This document shows, piece by piece, positions 36,113-45,120 of a stretch of 64,000 nucleotides of DNA; the first letter of the stretch is position 1, and every line of letters begins with the position of its first letter. The notes beneath the pieces were generated by a model. The model searched no databases. It worked only from the letters and a program-made list of their open reading frames with translations, and was not told where the DNA came from. The position numbers were made by a program, and so were the translations under genes. The stretch is from Microcaldota archaeon. GTDB lineage: Archaea; Micrarchaeota; Micrarchaeia; Anstonellales; Bilamarchaeaceae. The stretch is from NCBI GenBank assembly GCA_018812715.1, contig JAHJCT010000011.1:1-64000 (forward strand). The letters run 5' to 3'.

Positions 36113-37694
36113 TCTCCTCCTCTATTCTCTCATTTTGCTCATGCACTTCAGTTTCTTCTTCTTTTCCTCTATTATATTTTTCATCAATTAATTCCTCAAG
36201 CTTCTTCTCCACCATCTTTTCATCAGTTCCAGTTAGTTTTGCTAGATCACTTGAGAGCTGTTTGATGTAACGGCTCACAACCTTTCTCTTTGTTGCCATC
36301 TCATTTGCTTTTCTTTTCCCTGAAATATGTTTTTGTATGGCTCTAGATGCTTCCATCAGTGCGTTTCTTATCTCCATCATGACATCTTCCTCATGAGAGA
36401 TCGCCTGTTTTCCTGCACTTGTGTAAGGCACATACACACTAACAAGGTTGATTAGAACTACTATGGGTTCTTCATCAAAATTCTTGAGATTGTATCTTTT
36501 CCAATCCATATTTTTGACAGTTTCAGTAATAGCACAACCGCCAGTATCAAAAAGAAGTGGAACTTTATTGGCAAAGCGCATTACCTCCCCTCTTTTCTGT
36601 GCTTCAACAACTCCGCCACCATAGGCTATACCAACTTCAATCATAAATGGTATTCCACCCCGATAAACCCTTGGTTTTCTTTCAGCAATTACAAGCACAT
36701 CTGGTTTGAATATATTATTGAAAGAAGCCTCCACCTGTTCTTTACCAATGGGAACAAGAGCATCCATTGCAGGCGCTATCCATTTTACCTGTGAAAAGGC
36801 CTTTACTATTTCCTCTGCCTCATCCCATGTTAATTTCTCTGGATTTTTATTAAAATCAATTCCTTGAGCGAGTTCCTTTAGTTCATTCACTTTAGCAGCA
36901 CTTACTCTTGCAAAAGTGTTCTGAAGAAACGATGAGATTCTTTTATTTTCTTTACTGTGCTTTGCAAATTCTAAAAGATCATGAGGCCCTATTCCTAAAG
37001 GATGCGGCTGTATTTCAAAGGGCTTTGAAGGATTTTTTTCAATCGATCTTGGAAAAACTGTCTTCTCATCATTTGGTTCTATTAGTGTTATTGTACAATG
37101 CGGATTAGCCAAAGCAGTTCTTCGTAAATATTCATATACTCCATAATTACTTCTTTCGTACCTCACATCTTTGAATTCTGAGGTTACTTCAAGTCCTGTC
37201 TCTTCTGCTGGCCCCTCTTCAATAACAGTAATAATCGGTTTATTTTTTTTGAAATCAATTGAAATATCTGCTATAGTCCTTTTTCCATTATAACATGTTT
37301 TTGCTTTGGTTGATTGGCCAGTAGTAACATAAGAAAACATTGTACATGCAGCAGCTCCGATCCCTTGTTGCCCTCTTTGTTGTATGTAGCGATGAAATTT
37401 TGTTCCAGCAAGCATCTGCCCAAGTGCCTTGCCCAAATGCGAAAATGGTATGCCTGGCCCATTATCTTTTATAGTCATACGATAATGGTCTTTTCCTTCA
37501 AGTTCTTTCACTTCTACAAATATCTCTGGAAGTATACATGCTTCTTCACAAGCATCCAGACTATTTGTTGTAAATTCATGCACTATCATAGTGAGCGAGC
37601 GCACTTTACCAGAAAAACCAAGCATCTGCCTGTTTTTTTTGAAAAATTCTGCTACTGAGTGCTCTCTGAACTCTTTGAACATATCTTCTGCCAT
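36084..37694 (-). CDS. top6B: DNA topoisomerase VI subunit B
   Basis: 536 residues, GHKL ATPase subunit. The Bergerat fold shows HEFTTNSLDACEEA (N-box), IKDNGPGIP (G1) and GQQGIGAAACTMF (G2), followed by the helix-two-turn-helix and transducer domain with the switch Lys region. The C-terminal 35 residues are highly acidic (EEETEVHEQNERIEEEN), longer than in some homologues. Together with top6A it relaxes and decatenates DNA. First gene of the operon. Confidence 0.95.
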   Translation of the reverse strand: MAEDMFKEFREHSVAEFFKKNRQMLGFSGKVRSLTMIVHEFTTNSLDACEEACILPEIFVEVKELEGKDHYRMTIKDNGPGIPFSHLGKALGQMLAGTKFHRYIQQRGQQGIGAAACTMFSYVTTGQSTKAKTCYNGKRTIADISIDFKKNKPIITVIEEGPAEETGLEVTSEFKDVRYERSNYGVYEYLRRTALANPHCTITLIEPNDEKTVFPRSIEKNPSKPFEIQPHPLGIGPHDLLEFAKHSKENKRISSFLQNTFARVSAAKVNELKELAQGIDFNKNPEKLTWDEAEEIVKAFSQVKWIAPAMDALVPIGKEQVEASFNNIFKPDVLVIAERKPRVYRGGIPFMIEVGIAYGGGVVEAQKRGEVMRFANKVPLLFDTGGCAITETVKNMDWKRYNLKNFDEEPIVVLINLVSVYVPYTSAGKQAISHEEDVMMEIRNALMEASRAIQKHISGKRKANEMATKRKVVSRYIKQLSSDLAKLTGTDEKMVEKKLEELIDEKYNRGKEEETEVHEQNERIEEENDYEDREEA

Positions 37695-37747
37695 TTTAAG
37701 CCCTCTTTGGTCGCTTTATACTCTATTTACAAAAGGACTATTAATAT

Positions 37748-38272
37748 TTACCCTTTCAGTCGTTCTTGCATTATCCCTCGTTTAGCCTTTGCAAGATAAT
37801 TTAACACACCGGTGTGCTTAGCACCAGTAAGTAGCATATTTACGGCCTCTTTTGCATACTCCATTGTATCTATTTTTGCTATTATCCCTATTGTATTTCC
37901 ATGGATGCATAATTTTGCATCAACAGAACTTTCTATCTGTTCTCTAATCTTTCCTTTCTCTCCTATTACACGGCCCTTTAATCTTGTAAGAGTTTTATCT
38001 GAATGTGCAATCTCTTTCAAAGATATGATATACAATCCATAATCATCTTTTCGTAGAAGCAAGGCAATCCTAGGCTCAAATCCGCGTCCTATTGCCTTGA
38101 CAACATCCATTGCAAAAAACACATCTGAGGGGTCACCAGAAATTTGTACTCCACCTTCTGAATCAATATCTAATTCAACGTTACATTTTTCCTCTATTCT
38201 TTTTTTTGTTTTACCATCTCTACCTATCAGAATTTTTACTCTTTCTTCAGGTATCCTTACAATTTCGCTCAT
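37748..38272 (-). CDS. KH-domain RNA-binding protein (Pno1/Dim2-like)
   Basis: 174 residues with two KH domains. The first has GRDGKTKKRIEEKC (GxxG-type loop), the second RVIGEKGKIREQIE. Archaeal orthologues of Pno1/Dim2 help 16S rRNA 3' maturation in the pre-30S particle with RIO kinases and Nob1. Its ATG overlaps the stop of the upstream gene by 4 nt, so both are in one operon. The length is typical. Confidence 0.9.
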   Translation of the reverse strand: MSEIVRIPEERVKILIGRDGKTKKRIEEKCNVELDIDSEGGVQISGDPSDVFFAMDVVKAIGRGFEPRIALLLRKDDYGLYIISLKEIAHSDKTLTRLKGRVIGEKGKIREQIESSVDAKLCIHGNTIGIIAKIDTMEYAKEAVNMLLTGAKHTGVLNYLAKAKRGIMQERLKG

Positions 38273-39054
38273 TTTACTATCCTCTCCAGAATCTTTTTTA
38301 CTTTACCATCACTCTCATTTTTCATTCTCAATTCTGCAGCTTTTTTCACTGCATCATCCTTTATTCCTTCTAAAGCCTCTGCTGCAGCCAAGCGAGCCCC
38401 CACGTCCCAGTGTGATAATAATATTATTAATGATTTTTTTACATCTTCATCTTCTTTTATCAATGAAATTAATCGTATTGCAATCTTTTGATTTTCTCCT
38501 ATATCCCCCCTTGCAAGAATTACCAATTCTTTTTTCATTGCACGGGCAAGATCAGCATTTTTTACTTCTGCTACGTAACTCAAACCTGTTGCAACAGTAT
38601 CTCTTTTTCTGAGCATCTTCGTAAAACAATCAAATAATCTTTCTTTGTATCCTTCTTTGGTCAAGAGCTTGTCCAGAGGCTGCTTAACTTCTTCCATCAG
38701 TGATCTCTTTTCCGAACTCTTCTCAAGAAACTTAAAAAGTGCATCTTCCCATGCACCATCAACCATCATCATAATGGAATATTCTGATATAAATTTAGGG
38801 GGAAGGCCATAATGTTGAATGTGTGGGCTTGAAAGTACAGATAATGCTACCCTCATAAGAGCAAATCTGTCTTGTTGAAGCGTGGCTAGGTCTACCCCTG
38901 GCTTTTTGGTTGCTGCATAGGAAGCCATGATCTTCCAGAAAACATCTCTTATATTGGTGTCAGGTGCAAGGCCGAATTTGGAGAGATCTAATTTTTTTAT
39001 TTCCTCTCCGCCTCCACCGCCTTCATCATCGCCACCGAAGGTCTCTTTAGGCAT
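38269..39054 (-). CDS. HEAT-repeat-like helical protein, uncharacterised
   Basis: 261 residues, almost entirely helical. The C-terminal part carries degenerate HEAT-like repeats (IGENQKIAIRLISLIKEDED, HWDVGARLAAAEALEGIKDD). The N-terminus is Gly/Asp/Glu-rich and disordered. It overlaps the KH gene by 4 nt, suggesting a role linked to RNA or ribosome work, but no family was recognised. The ATG at 39054 is preceded by the minus-strand TATA ATTTTATAG (about 39078-39085). Divergent from pcm with only 33 bp between starts. Confidence 0.7.
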   Translation of the reverse strand: MPKETFGGDDEGGGGGEEIKKLDLSKFGLAPDTNIRDVFWKIMASYAATKKPGVDLATLQQDRFALMRVALSVLSSPHIQHYGLPPKFISEYSIMMMVDGAWEDALFKFLEKSSEKRSLMEEVKQPLDKLLTKEGYKERLFDCFTKMLRKRDTVATGLSYVAEVKNADLARAMKKELVILARGDIGENQKIAIRLISLIKEDEDVKKSLIILLSHWDVGARLAAAEALEGIKDDAVKKAAELRMKNESDGKVKKILERIVK

Positions 39055-39087
39055 ATATTTATCATTATCCTTTCTCTATAAAATAAT

Positions 39088-39717
39088 ATGTCTAATCAAG
39101 AGATGGTGGAAAAACTCCGTCAACGGGGCTATATTACATCAAAAAAGATCGAAGAGGCAATGCTTTCTGTTGATCGTGCCATTTTTATCAAAAATTCCTT
39201 TCCTTATGAAGATACACCTTATCCTGTTGGGATGGGCCAAACTATTTCTGCACCGAGTGTTGTGGCATTTATGCTTGAACACCTTGACGTAGAACGTGGC
39301 ATGAAAGTACTTGAAATTGGAACCGGCTCTGGTTACAATACAGTTCTTCTCTCTTATTTAGTTGGATCTGGGGGGCACGTAATATCTATCGAAAAAATAT
39401 CAGAACTCCACGGGATTGCTAAAAAAAATCTAGCTAAATATAACTTTTCTCAGAACATTGAATTATATATTGGTGATGGCAGTTGTGGTTATGAAGAACA
39501 AGCCCCCTACGATCGTATCATAGTTACAGCAGCAATGCCCAATCTTGATAAAATCCATCCATTTGTTATTCAACTAAAAGAAGATGGTAAGATTGTAGCT
39601 CCAGTAGGCAGTCGTCTATACCAGGATCTTATAGTTTACGAAAAGAAAACCAATACATCTAGAAAAATCCTGCCAGTTATGTTTGTTCCGCTCATCGGCA
39701 AATACGGTTTTCAGTGA
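39088..39717 (+). CDS. pcm: Protein-L-isoaspartate O-methyltransferase
   Basis: 209 residues. It repairs isoaspartyl damage by SAM-dependent methylation. The SAM-binding motif I is VLEIGTGSGYNTVLLSYL, the substrate region PYPVGMGQTISAPSVVAFML is characteristic of PCM, and IIVTAAMP is motif II. The TATA-like CATATATTTATC at 39050-39061 lies inside the start of the divergent gene, so the two promoters overlap. Length is normal. Confidence 0.95.
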   Translation: MSNQEMVEKLRQRGYITSKKIEEAMLSVDRAIFIKNSFPYEDTPYPVGMGQTISAPSVVAFMLEHLDVERGMKVLEIGTGSGYNTVLLSYLVGSGGHVISIEKISELHGIAKKNLAKYNFSQNIELYIGDGSCGYEEQAPYDRIIVTAAMPNLDKIHPFVIQLKEDGKIVAPVGSRLYQDLIVYEKKTNTSRKILPVMFVPLIGKYGFQ

Positions 39718-39721
39718 TTTT

Positions 39722-40720
39722 ATGTATGATGTCATAATAATTGGAGCTGGGCCAGCAGGTCTTTCTTGTGCCAGGCACCTAAAAGGATTGAAAGTTTTGG
39801 TGCTGGAAAAAAATGATTCTTTAGGAAAAAAAATCTGTTCAGGCGAAATTTCACCAAAAGTTCTTCCTGATGAACAATTTGATCGCGGCCATCCATGGAA
39901 AAGCATTACTATTGGTACTGAAACTGGTAAAAAAACAGTATATTTTGAAAATCCTTTTTTGTGGACTGTTGGACGTTACGAGTTTGAAAATTACCTCATG
40001 AAAAGCTGTGATGCAGAAATCCATTTCTCAGAAACAGTTAAGCACATAACCCCGACATATGTAGAAACTTCAAAAGGAAAATATTACTATAAACATCTTG
40101 TTGGTGCAGACGGCTCTTTTTCAATAGTCAGAAATTACCTAAAGCTTCCAATGAAACACATAACTGGTTGGGCATATCACTATGTTTTGGATGTTCCGTG
40201 TTCAGAATTCTCTCTTTGTTGGCTACCTAAAACTTTTCCAAAATCTTATGGATATGTGATGTCAAAAAGCCGCAAACAAACAATGCTTGGCCTTGCCTGG
40301 ACTGGTGAATTTGATCAGGCTATTGCAGCAAAAGCAAAAGATTGGGCCATGAAAGAGTTTTCCATCAAGAATTATATTAAATTAGAGGCCATGAAAGGTA
40401 ATGCTGATTACAGGGGCTGGAAATTTGGCAATATCTATCTTGCTGGTGATGCTGGCGGTTTTCTTAATCCCCTAACAACCGAAGGCATCTATTATGCAAT
40501 TACAAGTGGAGAGGGCATTGCAAAACATATCCTAAGAAAGCCAGAGGGAGAAAAAATAATGAAATCTCTTGAATCTGCCCACAGATGGCAGGTATTGATG
40601 TTTGATTTAGCGACAAAATCTCCTTTCTGCTGGATTATCAACTGGATACTTGAAGATCCTCGAAAAGGCATAAGACGAAAAATATTCAATTGGGTTCTTT
40701 GGAAATTTATGAAGGGCTGA
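39722..40720 (+). CDS. Geranylgeranyl-reductase-family FAD oxidoreductase
   Basis: 332 residues from ATG 39722 (MYDVIIIGAGPAGLSCARH), immediately after the pcm stop. The FAD dinucleotide motif is GxGxxG at residue 8, the second FAD motif is YLAGDAGGFLNPLTTEGI near 240, and GADGS is present. Members of this family saturate the geranylgeranyl chains of archaeal membrane lipids. It is shorter than the 390-400 residues of well-studied archaeal GGRs, so a related prenyl-chain or quinone substrate is possible. Confidence 0.85.
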   Translation: MYDVIIIGAGPAGLSCARHLKGLKVLVLEKNDSLGKKICSGEISPKVLPDEQFDRGHPWKSITIGTETGKKTVYFENPFLWTVGRYEFENYLMKSCDAEIHFSETVKHITPTYVETSKGKYYYKHLVGADGSFSIVRNYLKLPMKHITGWAYHYVLDVPCSEFSLCWLPKTFPKSYGYVMSKSRKQTMLGLAWTGEFDQAIAAKAKDWAMKEFSIKNYIKLEAMKGNADYRGWKFGNIYLAGDAGGFLNPLTTEGIYYAITSGEGIAKHILRKPEGEKIMKSLESAHRWQVLMFDLATKSPFCWIINWILEDPRKGIRRKIFNWVLWKFMKG

Positions 40721-40758
40721 CACTACAATTTTATATGTGTATCCTACCTATTTGATAT

Positions 40759-41037
40759 ATGGTCGTTATCATAAAGAGAAGAGGAAAGAAAGAAAAATTT
40801 GATGAAAGAAAAGTTTATGCTTCTATTTATGCTGCTTGTATGGATTGTGACCTACCCCCAACCAAAGCCGAATTAATAGCTGAAAATGTTACTAAAGAAG
40901 TCAATAAATTTATCAAAGGTAAGAAAAAAGTAAATTCAACTGAAATCTTTGGTTTTGTAATCCAAAAACTTGCTAGAGAACACGAAGCAGTAGCATTTAT
41001 GTATGAAACACATAGGGAAGTAGCAATAAATAATTAG
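40759..41037 (+). CDS. Stand-alone ATP-cone domain protein
   Basis: 92 residues that are nothing but an ATP-cone: IIKRRGKKEKFDERKVYASI at the start, VNSTEIFGFVIQKLAREH and AVAFMYETHRE later. ATP-cones sense ATP/dATP in ribonucleotide reductases and in NrdR; here there is no reductase or zinc finger attached. It may regulate a reductase encoded elsewhere, or bind nucleotides independently. It converges on purB (4-nt overlap of stops). Confidence 0.85.
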   Translation: MVVIIKRRGKKEKFDERKVYASIYAACMDCDLPPTKAELIAENVTKEVNKFIKGKKKVNSTEIFGFVIQKLAREHEAVAFMYETHREVAINN

Positions 41038-42452
41038 AGAATATCCGTTGGTTCATATAACGCTTCTTTTTTGTATCTTTTCAGCATTTCTTTTGTTTTT
41101 GATTTTACAGCATTTATCTGTTTCTCTGCATTTCCAACTTTTCTTTCTTTCAATACCACCTCAATTTTATCCATGGAAATACCTACTTTTTTGAATTCTT
41201 GATCTTCTCCCAATCTATGTGCAAGGTTTGGTGGTTTCCCTTCTTTCATATCGAGAGCGGCGGCTATAGCATGTTTTTTGATAATCGCATGTGCTCTTTC
41301 TCTCCCAATCCCTGCTTTCACTGCAATTGTTAGTATTTCGGTAGTTGCTAAGAATGGTGAATATCTCTCAATTTCTTTTTCAATCATTTTTCCATAGGCA
41401 CCCATATTATTCAGTACAGTCAACGTTGTTTCACATATCCCATCTGCAGCATAGAATGAATCTGGGACTATCACTCTTCTTACAACAGAACATGAAACAT
41501 CCCCCTCTTCCCATTGATCTCCAGATATCCTTGATGCACCATCAGCATACATTTTCAACAATTCTGCAAAAGCGCATATTCTTTCAGAACTTCTTGTATT
41601 CATCTTATGCGGCATTGCACTTGAACCTACCTGCCCTTTGTTGAATCCTTCTGTAACCAATTCATAGCCAGCCATGAGGCGAATTCCCTTTGCAAAATTT
41701 TCACATGCTGAACCTAGTAATGATAATTTTGATAAAACTGAATAATCCAAAGAACGGGGGTAAATCTGTCCTGTTGAATCTAATATTTTTGTAAATCCCA
41801 ACTGTTTGGCAACTTTTCTCTCTAATTCATCCACTTTTTTTCCACTGCCCAGCAATGTAAGCATGTCAAACTGTGTTCCAACTGGGCCTTTGATGCCACG
41901 TAAAGGATAATTATCTAAGAATCGCTCAAAATCAACCATGTGTTGATGCAATTCTTCTGCCCACATAGCCATTCTTCGTCCTAATAGCGTCGGTTGGGCA
42001 GGCTGATGATGTGTTCTTGCAGTTAGCACAATTCCTTGATATTTATCTGCTTTCTCTAACATGTGCCTTAGAACTGATATATATTTTCCAAATATCACTC
42101 TTGATGCTTTTCTTATCTGCATCTGCTCTACATTATCACTAAGATCCCTACTTGTCATTCCTTTGTGAATATGCTCATCTGCACCAGCAGCTTCTACATA
42201 TGCTTCTATTTTTGCCTTAATATCGTGCTTTGTTTTTCTTTCAATCTCTTTTATTTTCTCTAAATCTATCTTTTCCTTTGCTTTTTCATATCTCTCTATT
42301 TCTTTTTGTGGAATGTCAAGTCCTATTTCTCTCTGAGCTTTCATTACTGCTATCCACAGTTCTCTTTCAGCAATAATCTTTCCTTTCTCAGAAAAAATTT
42401 CGTTAACAACATCTGTAGTATATCTTTGTGATAAGATATTTGGATTTGCCAT
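41034..42452 (-). CDS. purB: Adenylosuccinate lyase
   Basis: 472 residues, fumarase/aspartase superfamily. It cleaves SAICAR and adenylosuccinate in purine synthesis. The superfamily signature GSSAMPHKMNTRSSER is near residue 287, and GMTSRDLSDN and RTHHQPAQPT mark the other two conserved regions. With purL at 3 kb it shows de novo purine synthesis. The ATG at 42452 lies 23.5 nt from the centre of a symmetric TATA shared with ggt. Confidence 0.95.
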   Translation of the reverse strand: MANPNILSQRYTTDVVNEIFSEKGKIIAERELWIAVMKAQREIGLDIPQKEIERYEKAKEKIDLEKIKEIERKTKHDIKAKIEAYVEAAGADEHIHKGMTSRDLSDNVEQMQIRKASRVIFGKYISVLRHMLEKADKYQGIVLTARTHHQPAQPTLLGRRMAMWAEELHQHMVDFERFLDNYPLRGIKGPVGTQFDMLTLLGSGKKVDELERKVAKQLGFTKILDSTGQIYPRSLDYSVLSKLSLLGSACENFAKGIRLMAGYELVTEGFNKGQVGSSAMPHKMNTRSSERICAFAELLKMYADGASRISGDQWEEGDVSCSVVRRVIVPDSFYAADGICETTLTVLNNMGAYGKMIEKEIERYSPFLATTEILTIAVKAGIGRERAHAIIKKHAIAAALDMKEGKPPNLAHRLGEDQEFKKVGISMDKIEVVLKERKVGNAEKQINAVKSKTKEMLKRYKKEALYEPTDIL

Positions 42453-42470
42453 AATTAAAAATTGCAGTTA

Positions 42471-42480
42471 ATTTATAAAT
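42471..42480. promoter_or_regulatory. Palindromic TATA shared by divergent purB and ggt
   Basis: ATTTATAAAT is a perfect 10-bp palindrome and a strong TATA box on both strands, centred 27.5 nt before ggt ATG 42503 and 23.5 nt before purB ATG 42452. Only 50 bp separate the starts and no other TATA-like run is in between. Confidence 0.72.
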
Positions 42481-42502
42481 CTCTTTGCATATTTTGCTCG
42501 TG

Positions 42503-43969
42503 ATGAAAGAGGTTGTAGCGTGTGGCCATACACTTACCGCCAAAGCAGCTGTTGAGGCATTAAATAATGGCGGCAATGCATTCGATGCTGCACTAGCTGC
42601 ATGTTTTGCAAGCACGACTACAGAACCAATGTTAACTTCTCTTGCTGGCGCTGGTGTTGGGCTTTTACATTCCGGCCATGAAACCACATGTGTTGATTTT
42701 CTTGCCAATTTTCCAAAGAAAGGCCATACTAGTGATGTTAAACCTATCAAGAAAATTGTCAGTTTTGGCGATGAAACTCAGGTTTTCTATCTAGGTTATG
42801 GTTCTATTGGCGTCCCAGGAAATCTTGAGGGTTTTTTACATATTCACAAAAATTATTGTTCTCTTGAATTAGATCAGCTCCTCTTACCTGCAATAAAATA
42901 TGCCAAAGGCCACAGGCTCAATAAACTACAGGCCTTTGTAAATGTCATCCTTGAACCCTTTTGCCTCTACACAAAAGAATCAAGAGAAATTTTTGCCCCC
43001 AATGAAAAACTGCTTAAAGAAGGAGACATAATCAGAAATCTCAAATTTGCCAATTTTTTGGAGTTATTAGCAAGTGATGAAAAAGCTGCAATGAAATTAT
43101 ACTTACGAACTTTAACAAAACAATTGAAGACTAAAAAAACCACTCTTTCGGTCGATGACATAACATCATATAAAGTGAAAGAGCGTGAACCTCTAGAAAT
43201 TACTTATCGCCGCCATCAACTCTCTCTTACGCCTCCGCCCTCTGCTGGTGGGCTTCTCATCGCCAGTGGTCTGAAGCATATTGAACCAGTCGCTCTCAAA
43301 AATCATAATTCTATTGAACATGTTGATTTTCTTGCACAAACTATGCAATATTGTGATTCAGAAAGAACTGCTGCTTTCTTCAAAAGGCTTCTTTATGAAA
43401 AAGGATTTTGGAAAAAATTCCTGAAAAAGCCAGAACGTTTGGGTGGCACTACCCACATAAGTATTATAGATAAAGAGGGAAATGCAGCAGGTATAACAAG
43501 TAGCAATGGACAAGGTACTGGAGTAATGATAGGGGATACCGGCATTATGCACAATAATTTTGCTGCAGAGCCTGATCTTATGCAGTACAAAAAACTTTAT
43601 CGGCCCGGAGAAAGAATAACTACCATGATGTGCCCGACGATAATCCACAAAAATGGCAAATTAAAAGCAATTCTTGGAAGTGGAGGTAGTAATAGAATAA
43701 GGAGTGCTATCATGCAGGTTATCTCAAATTTAATCGACTTTTCCATGTCACCTCAAAAAGCATCAAATGCAAGTCGGGTCCATTATGAAGCAGGTGTTTT
43801 ACAACTTGAATATGGAATAAAGAAAAGAGTAATGGATAGTTTAAGTAAGAAATACAAAGTGAATAAATGGACAGAGAAAAATCTCTTCTTTGGTGGTGTG
43901 CACATTGCTACTTCCAATGGTGGTGGCGGAGATAAAAGAAGGGGCGGCACTGTGATTGTTATGCCCTAA
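42503..43969 (+). CDS. ggt: Gamma-glutamyltransferase family protein
   Basis: 488 residues from ATG 42503 (MKEVVACGHTLTAKAA). Ntn-hydrolase that self-cleaves before a Thr; the processing site is in LGGTTHISIIDKEGN, catalytic Thr near 315. Later signatures are MCPTIIHKNGKLKAILGSGG and the Gly-rich NGGGGDKRRGGT end. The start lacks a signal peptide, so it acts inside the cell, unlike bacterial periplasmic GGT; glutathione is not expected in archaea, so the gamma-glutamyl substrate is unclear. GGT-like acylases are an alternative. Confidence 0.85.
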   Translation: MKEVVACGHTLTAKAAVEALNNGGNAFDAALAACFASTTTEPMLTSLAGAGVGLLHSGHETTCVDFLANFPKKGHTSDVKPIKKIVSFGDETQVFYLGYGSIGVPGNLEGFLHIHKNYCSLELDQLLLPAIKYAKGHRLNKLQAFVNVILEPFCLYTKESREIFAPNEKLLKEGDIIRNLKFANFLELLASDEKAAMKLYLRTLTKQLKTKKTTLSVDDITSYKVKEREPLEITYRRHQLSLTPPPSAGGLLIASGLKHIEPVALKNHNSIEHVDFLAQTMQYCDSERTAAFFKRLLYEKGFWKKFLKKPERLGGTTHISIIDKEGNAAGITSSNGQGTGVMIGDTGIMHNNFAAEPDLMQYKKLYRPGERITTMMCPTIIHKNGKLKAILGSGGSNRIRSAIMQVISNLIDFSMSPQKASNASRVHYEAGVLQLEYGIKKRVMDSLSKKYKVNKWTEKNLFFGGVHIATSNGGGGDKRRGGTVIVMP

Positions 43970-44813
43970 GTATGTTCACTTCCTTTGTTTTAATCAAAAA
44001 TAGATATACCACACCAAAACTTAGCAACATGCCAAAAAGTCCAGCAACCAGTTCTGAACCAAACATCATATATTCTGCAAATGGTGCTTCGTATACACTT
44101 ATTGCATTTTTATAAAAACCCAAATTAATTGCAACTTTCTCCATGCCATCTGGATGAGATGATGCAAACGGCAGTGTTAATGCCAGCAGAACAAAACTCA
44201 GACCAATTGTAAGGCTTGTATATGAAGGCATTTTGAATTTATCGAGGTATAAAACCATTCCAAAAGTAATGAAGGCCTCACCCATTCCAATAATTGCATG
44301 GGTAGAAACCATTGCAACAAATATTTCAGTAACTGATGCTAAACCGCTTAATGCAAGAAAAACAGAAGCTGAGACAGATGCTAGTAAAACACTTACCCAA
44401 GACGCCATTAATATTCCCAGTGAATTTTCGAATTTCTTATAAACAAAATAAGCACTGTAAGAAGCAACAATTCCCATATTGAAAATATTTACTCCAAGAG
44501 CAAGCAGACCACCATCTCCAAATACAATACACTGGAGAAGTAAAACTGCTGCCAATACAACAACTGTTGCGTGTGGTCCAAGTATTATAGCAACCAATGC
44601 AGCACCAATTAAGTGGCCACTTGTTCCAGATGCTATTGGGAAATTAAGCATCTGAGCTGCAAAAATTATCAATCCAAGCAAAGACATCTGAATAATCTTT
44701 TCTTTGGTTAAATGCTTTCTCAAATTCAATACAGCATATGAAAGAAAACTTAACGAAACTAAAAGCATTACAATACAAATCCAACCTGTTATGAAACCAT
44801 CCGGCGTGTGCAT
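43959..44813 (-). CDS. cbiM: CbiM/NikM-type cobalt/nickel ECF transporter S component with PDGLE-like tail
   Basis: 284 residues from ATG 44813, preceded by an AGAGGT Shine-Dalgarno. The N-terminal MHTPDGF matches the MHxPDG metal-binding start that makes this start certain: the amino group and His2 coordinate Co/Ni. Six or so membrane helices follow (with ASGTSGHLIGAALVAIILGP). The end carries SSHPDGMEKVAINLGF and another helix, resembling the CbiN/NikN PDGLE domain, so this looks like a fused NikMN. No ATPase or T component is nearby. Downstream of a tiny Cys4 protein in the same direction. Confidence 0.88.
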   Translation of the reverse strand: MHTPDGFITGWICIVMLLVSLSFLSYAVLNLRKHLTKEKIIQMSLLGLIIFAAQMLNFPIASGTSGHLIGAALVAIILGPHATVVVLAAVLLLQCIVFGDGGLLALGVNIFNMGIVASYSAYFVYKKFENSLGILMASWVSVLLASVSASVFLALSGLASVTEIFVAMVSTHAIIGMGEAFITFGMVLYLDKFKMPSYTSLTIGLSFVLLALTLPFASSHPDGMEKVAINLGFYKNAISVYEAPFAEYMMFGSELVAGLFGMLLSFGVVYLFLIKTKEVNILRA

Positions 44814-44860
44814 TTTTTTACCTCTAACTTTTTGCATTATTGCATCATATTCATGAAATT

Positions 44861-44992
44861 TCAGTTATCCCCAGTTTCTATTTTATAAAACTTGAGAACA
44901 CAGTCGAAACAGAGGCTTGCAAATCCTCTTGCTCCTCCCATGAACACATTTCTTGTTTCATCATTTTCTCCACAAAGAAAACATTTTGCCAT
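44861..44992 (-). CDS. 43-residue C4 zinc-finger protein
   Basis: Begins MAKCFLCGENDET and ends FDCVLKFYKIETGDN. The Cys pairs CFLC and CFDC with a Gly-rich middle (VFMGGARGFASL) look like the ClpX-type or treble-clef zinc-binding domain standing alone. It lies 47 nt upstream of cbiM in the same direction and is probably co-transcribed. A possible metal-linked regulator or chaperone for metal uptake; this is inference. It overlaps no other plausible gene. Confidence 0.7.
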   Translation of the reverse strand: MAKCFLCGENDETRNVFMGGARGFASLCFDCVLKFYKIETGDN

Positions 44993-45120
44993 GCTCAGCT
45001 ATCACATACCATCTTTTTAGTTTTTCATACGCAAGAGAAATGCATAGGTTTAAATATTCTGAATGTTATAGTATCTACAATTTAGTGTACTAATTAGTGT
45101 AATATTCTGTGTGATCATTA

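Noticed and set aside
35055-36265. Plus-strand ORFs over the topoisomerase VI genes
   Set aside because: Shadows of top6A/top6B; Phe/Ser/Leu-rich with no family.
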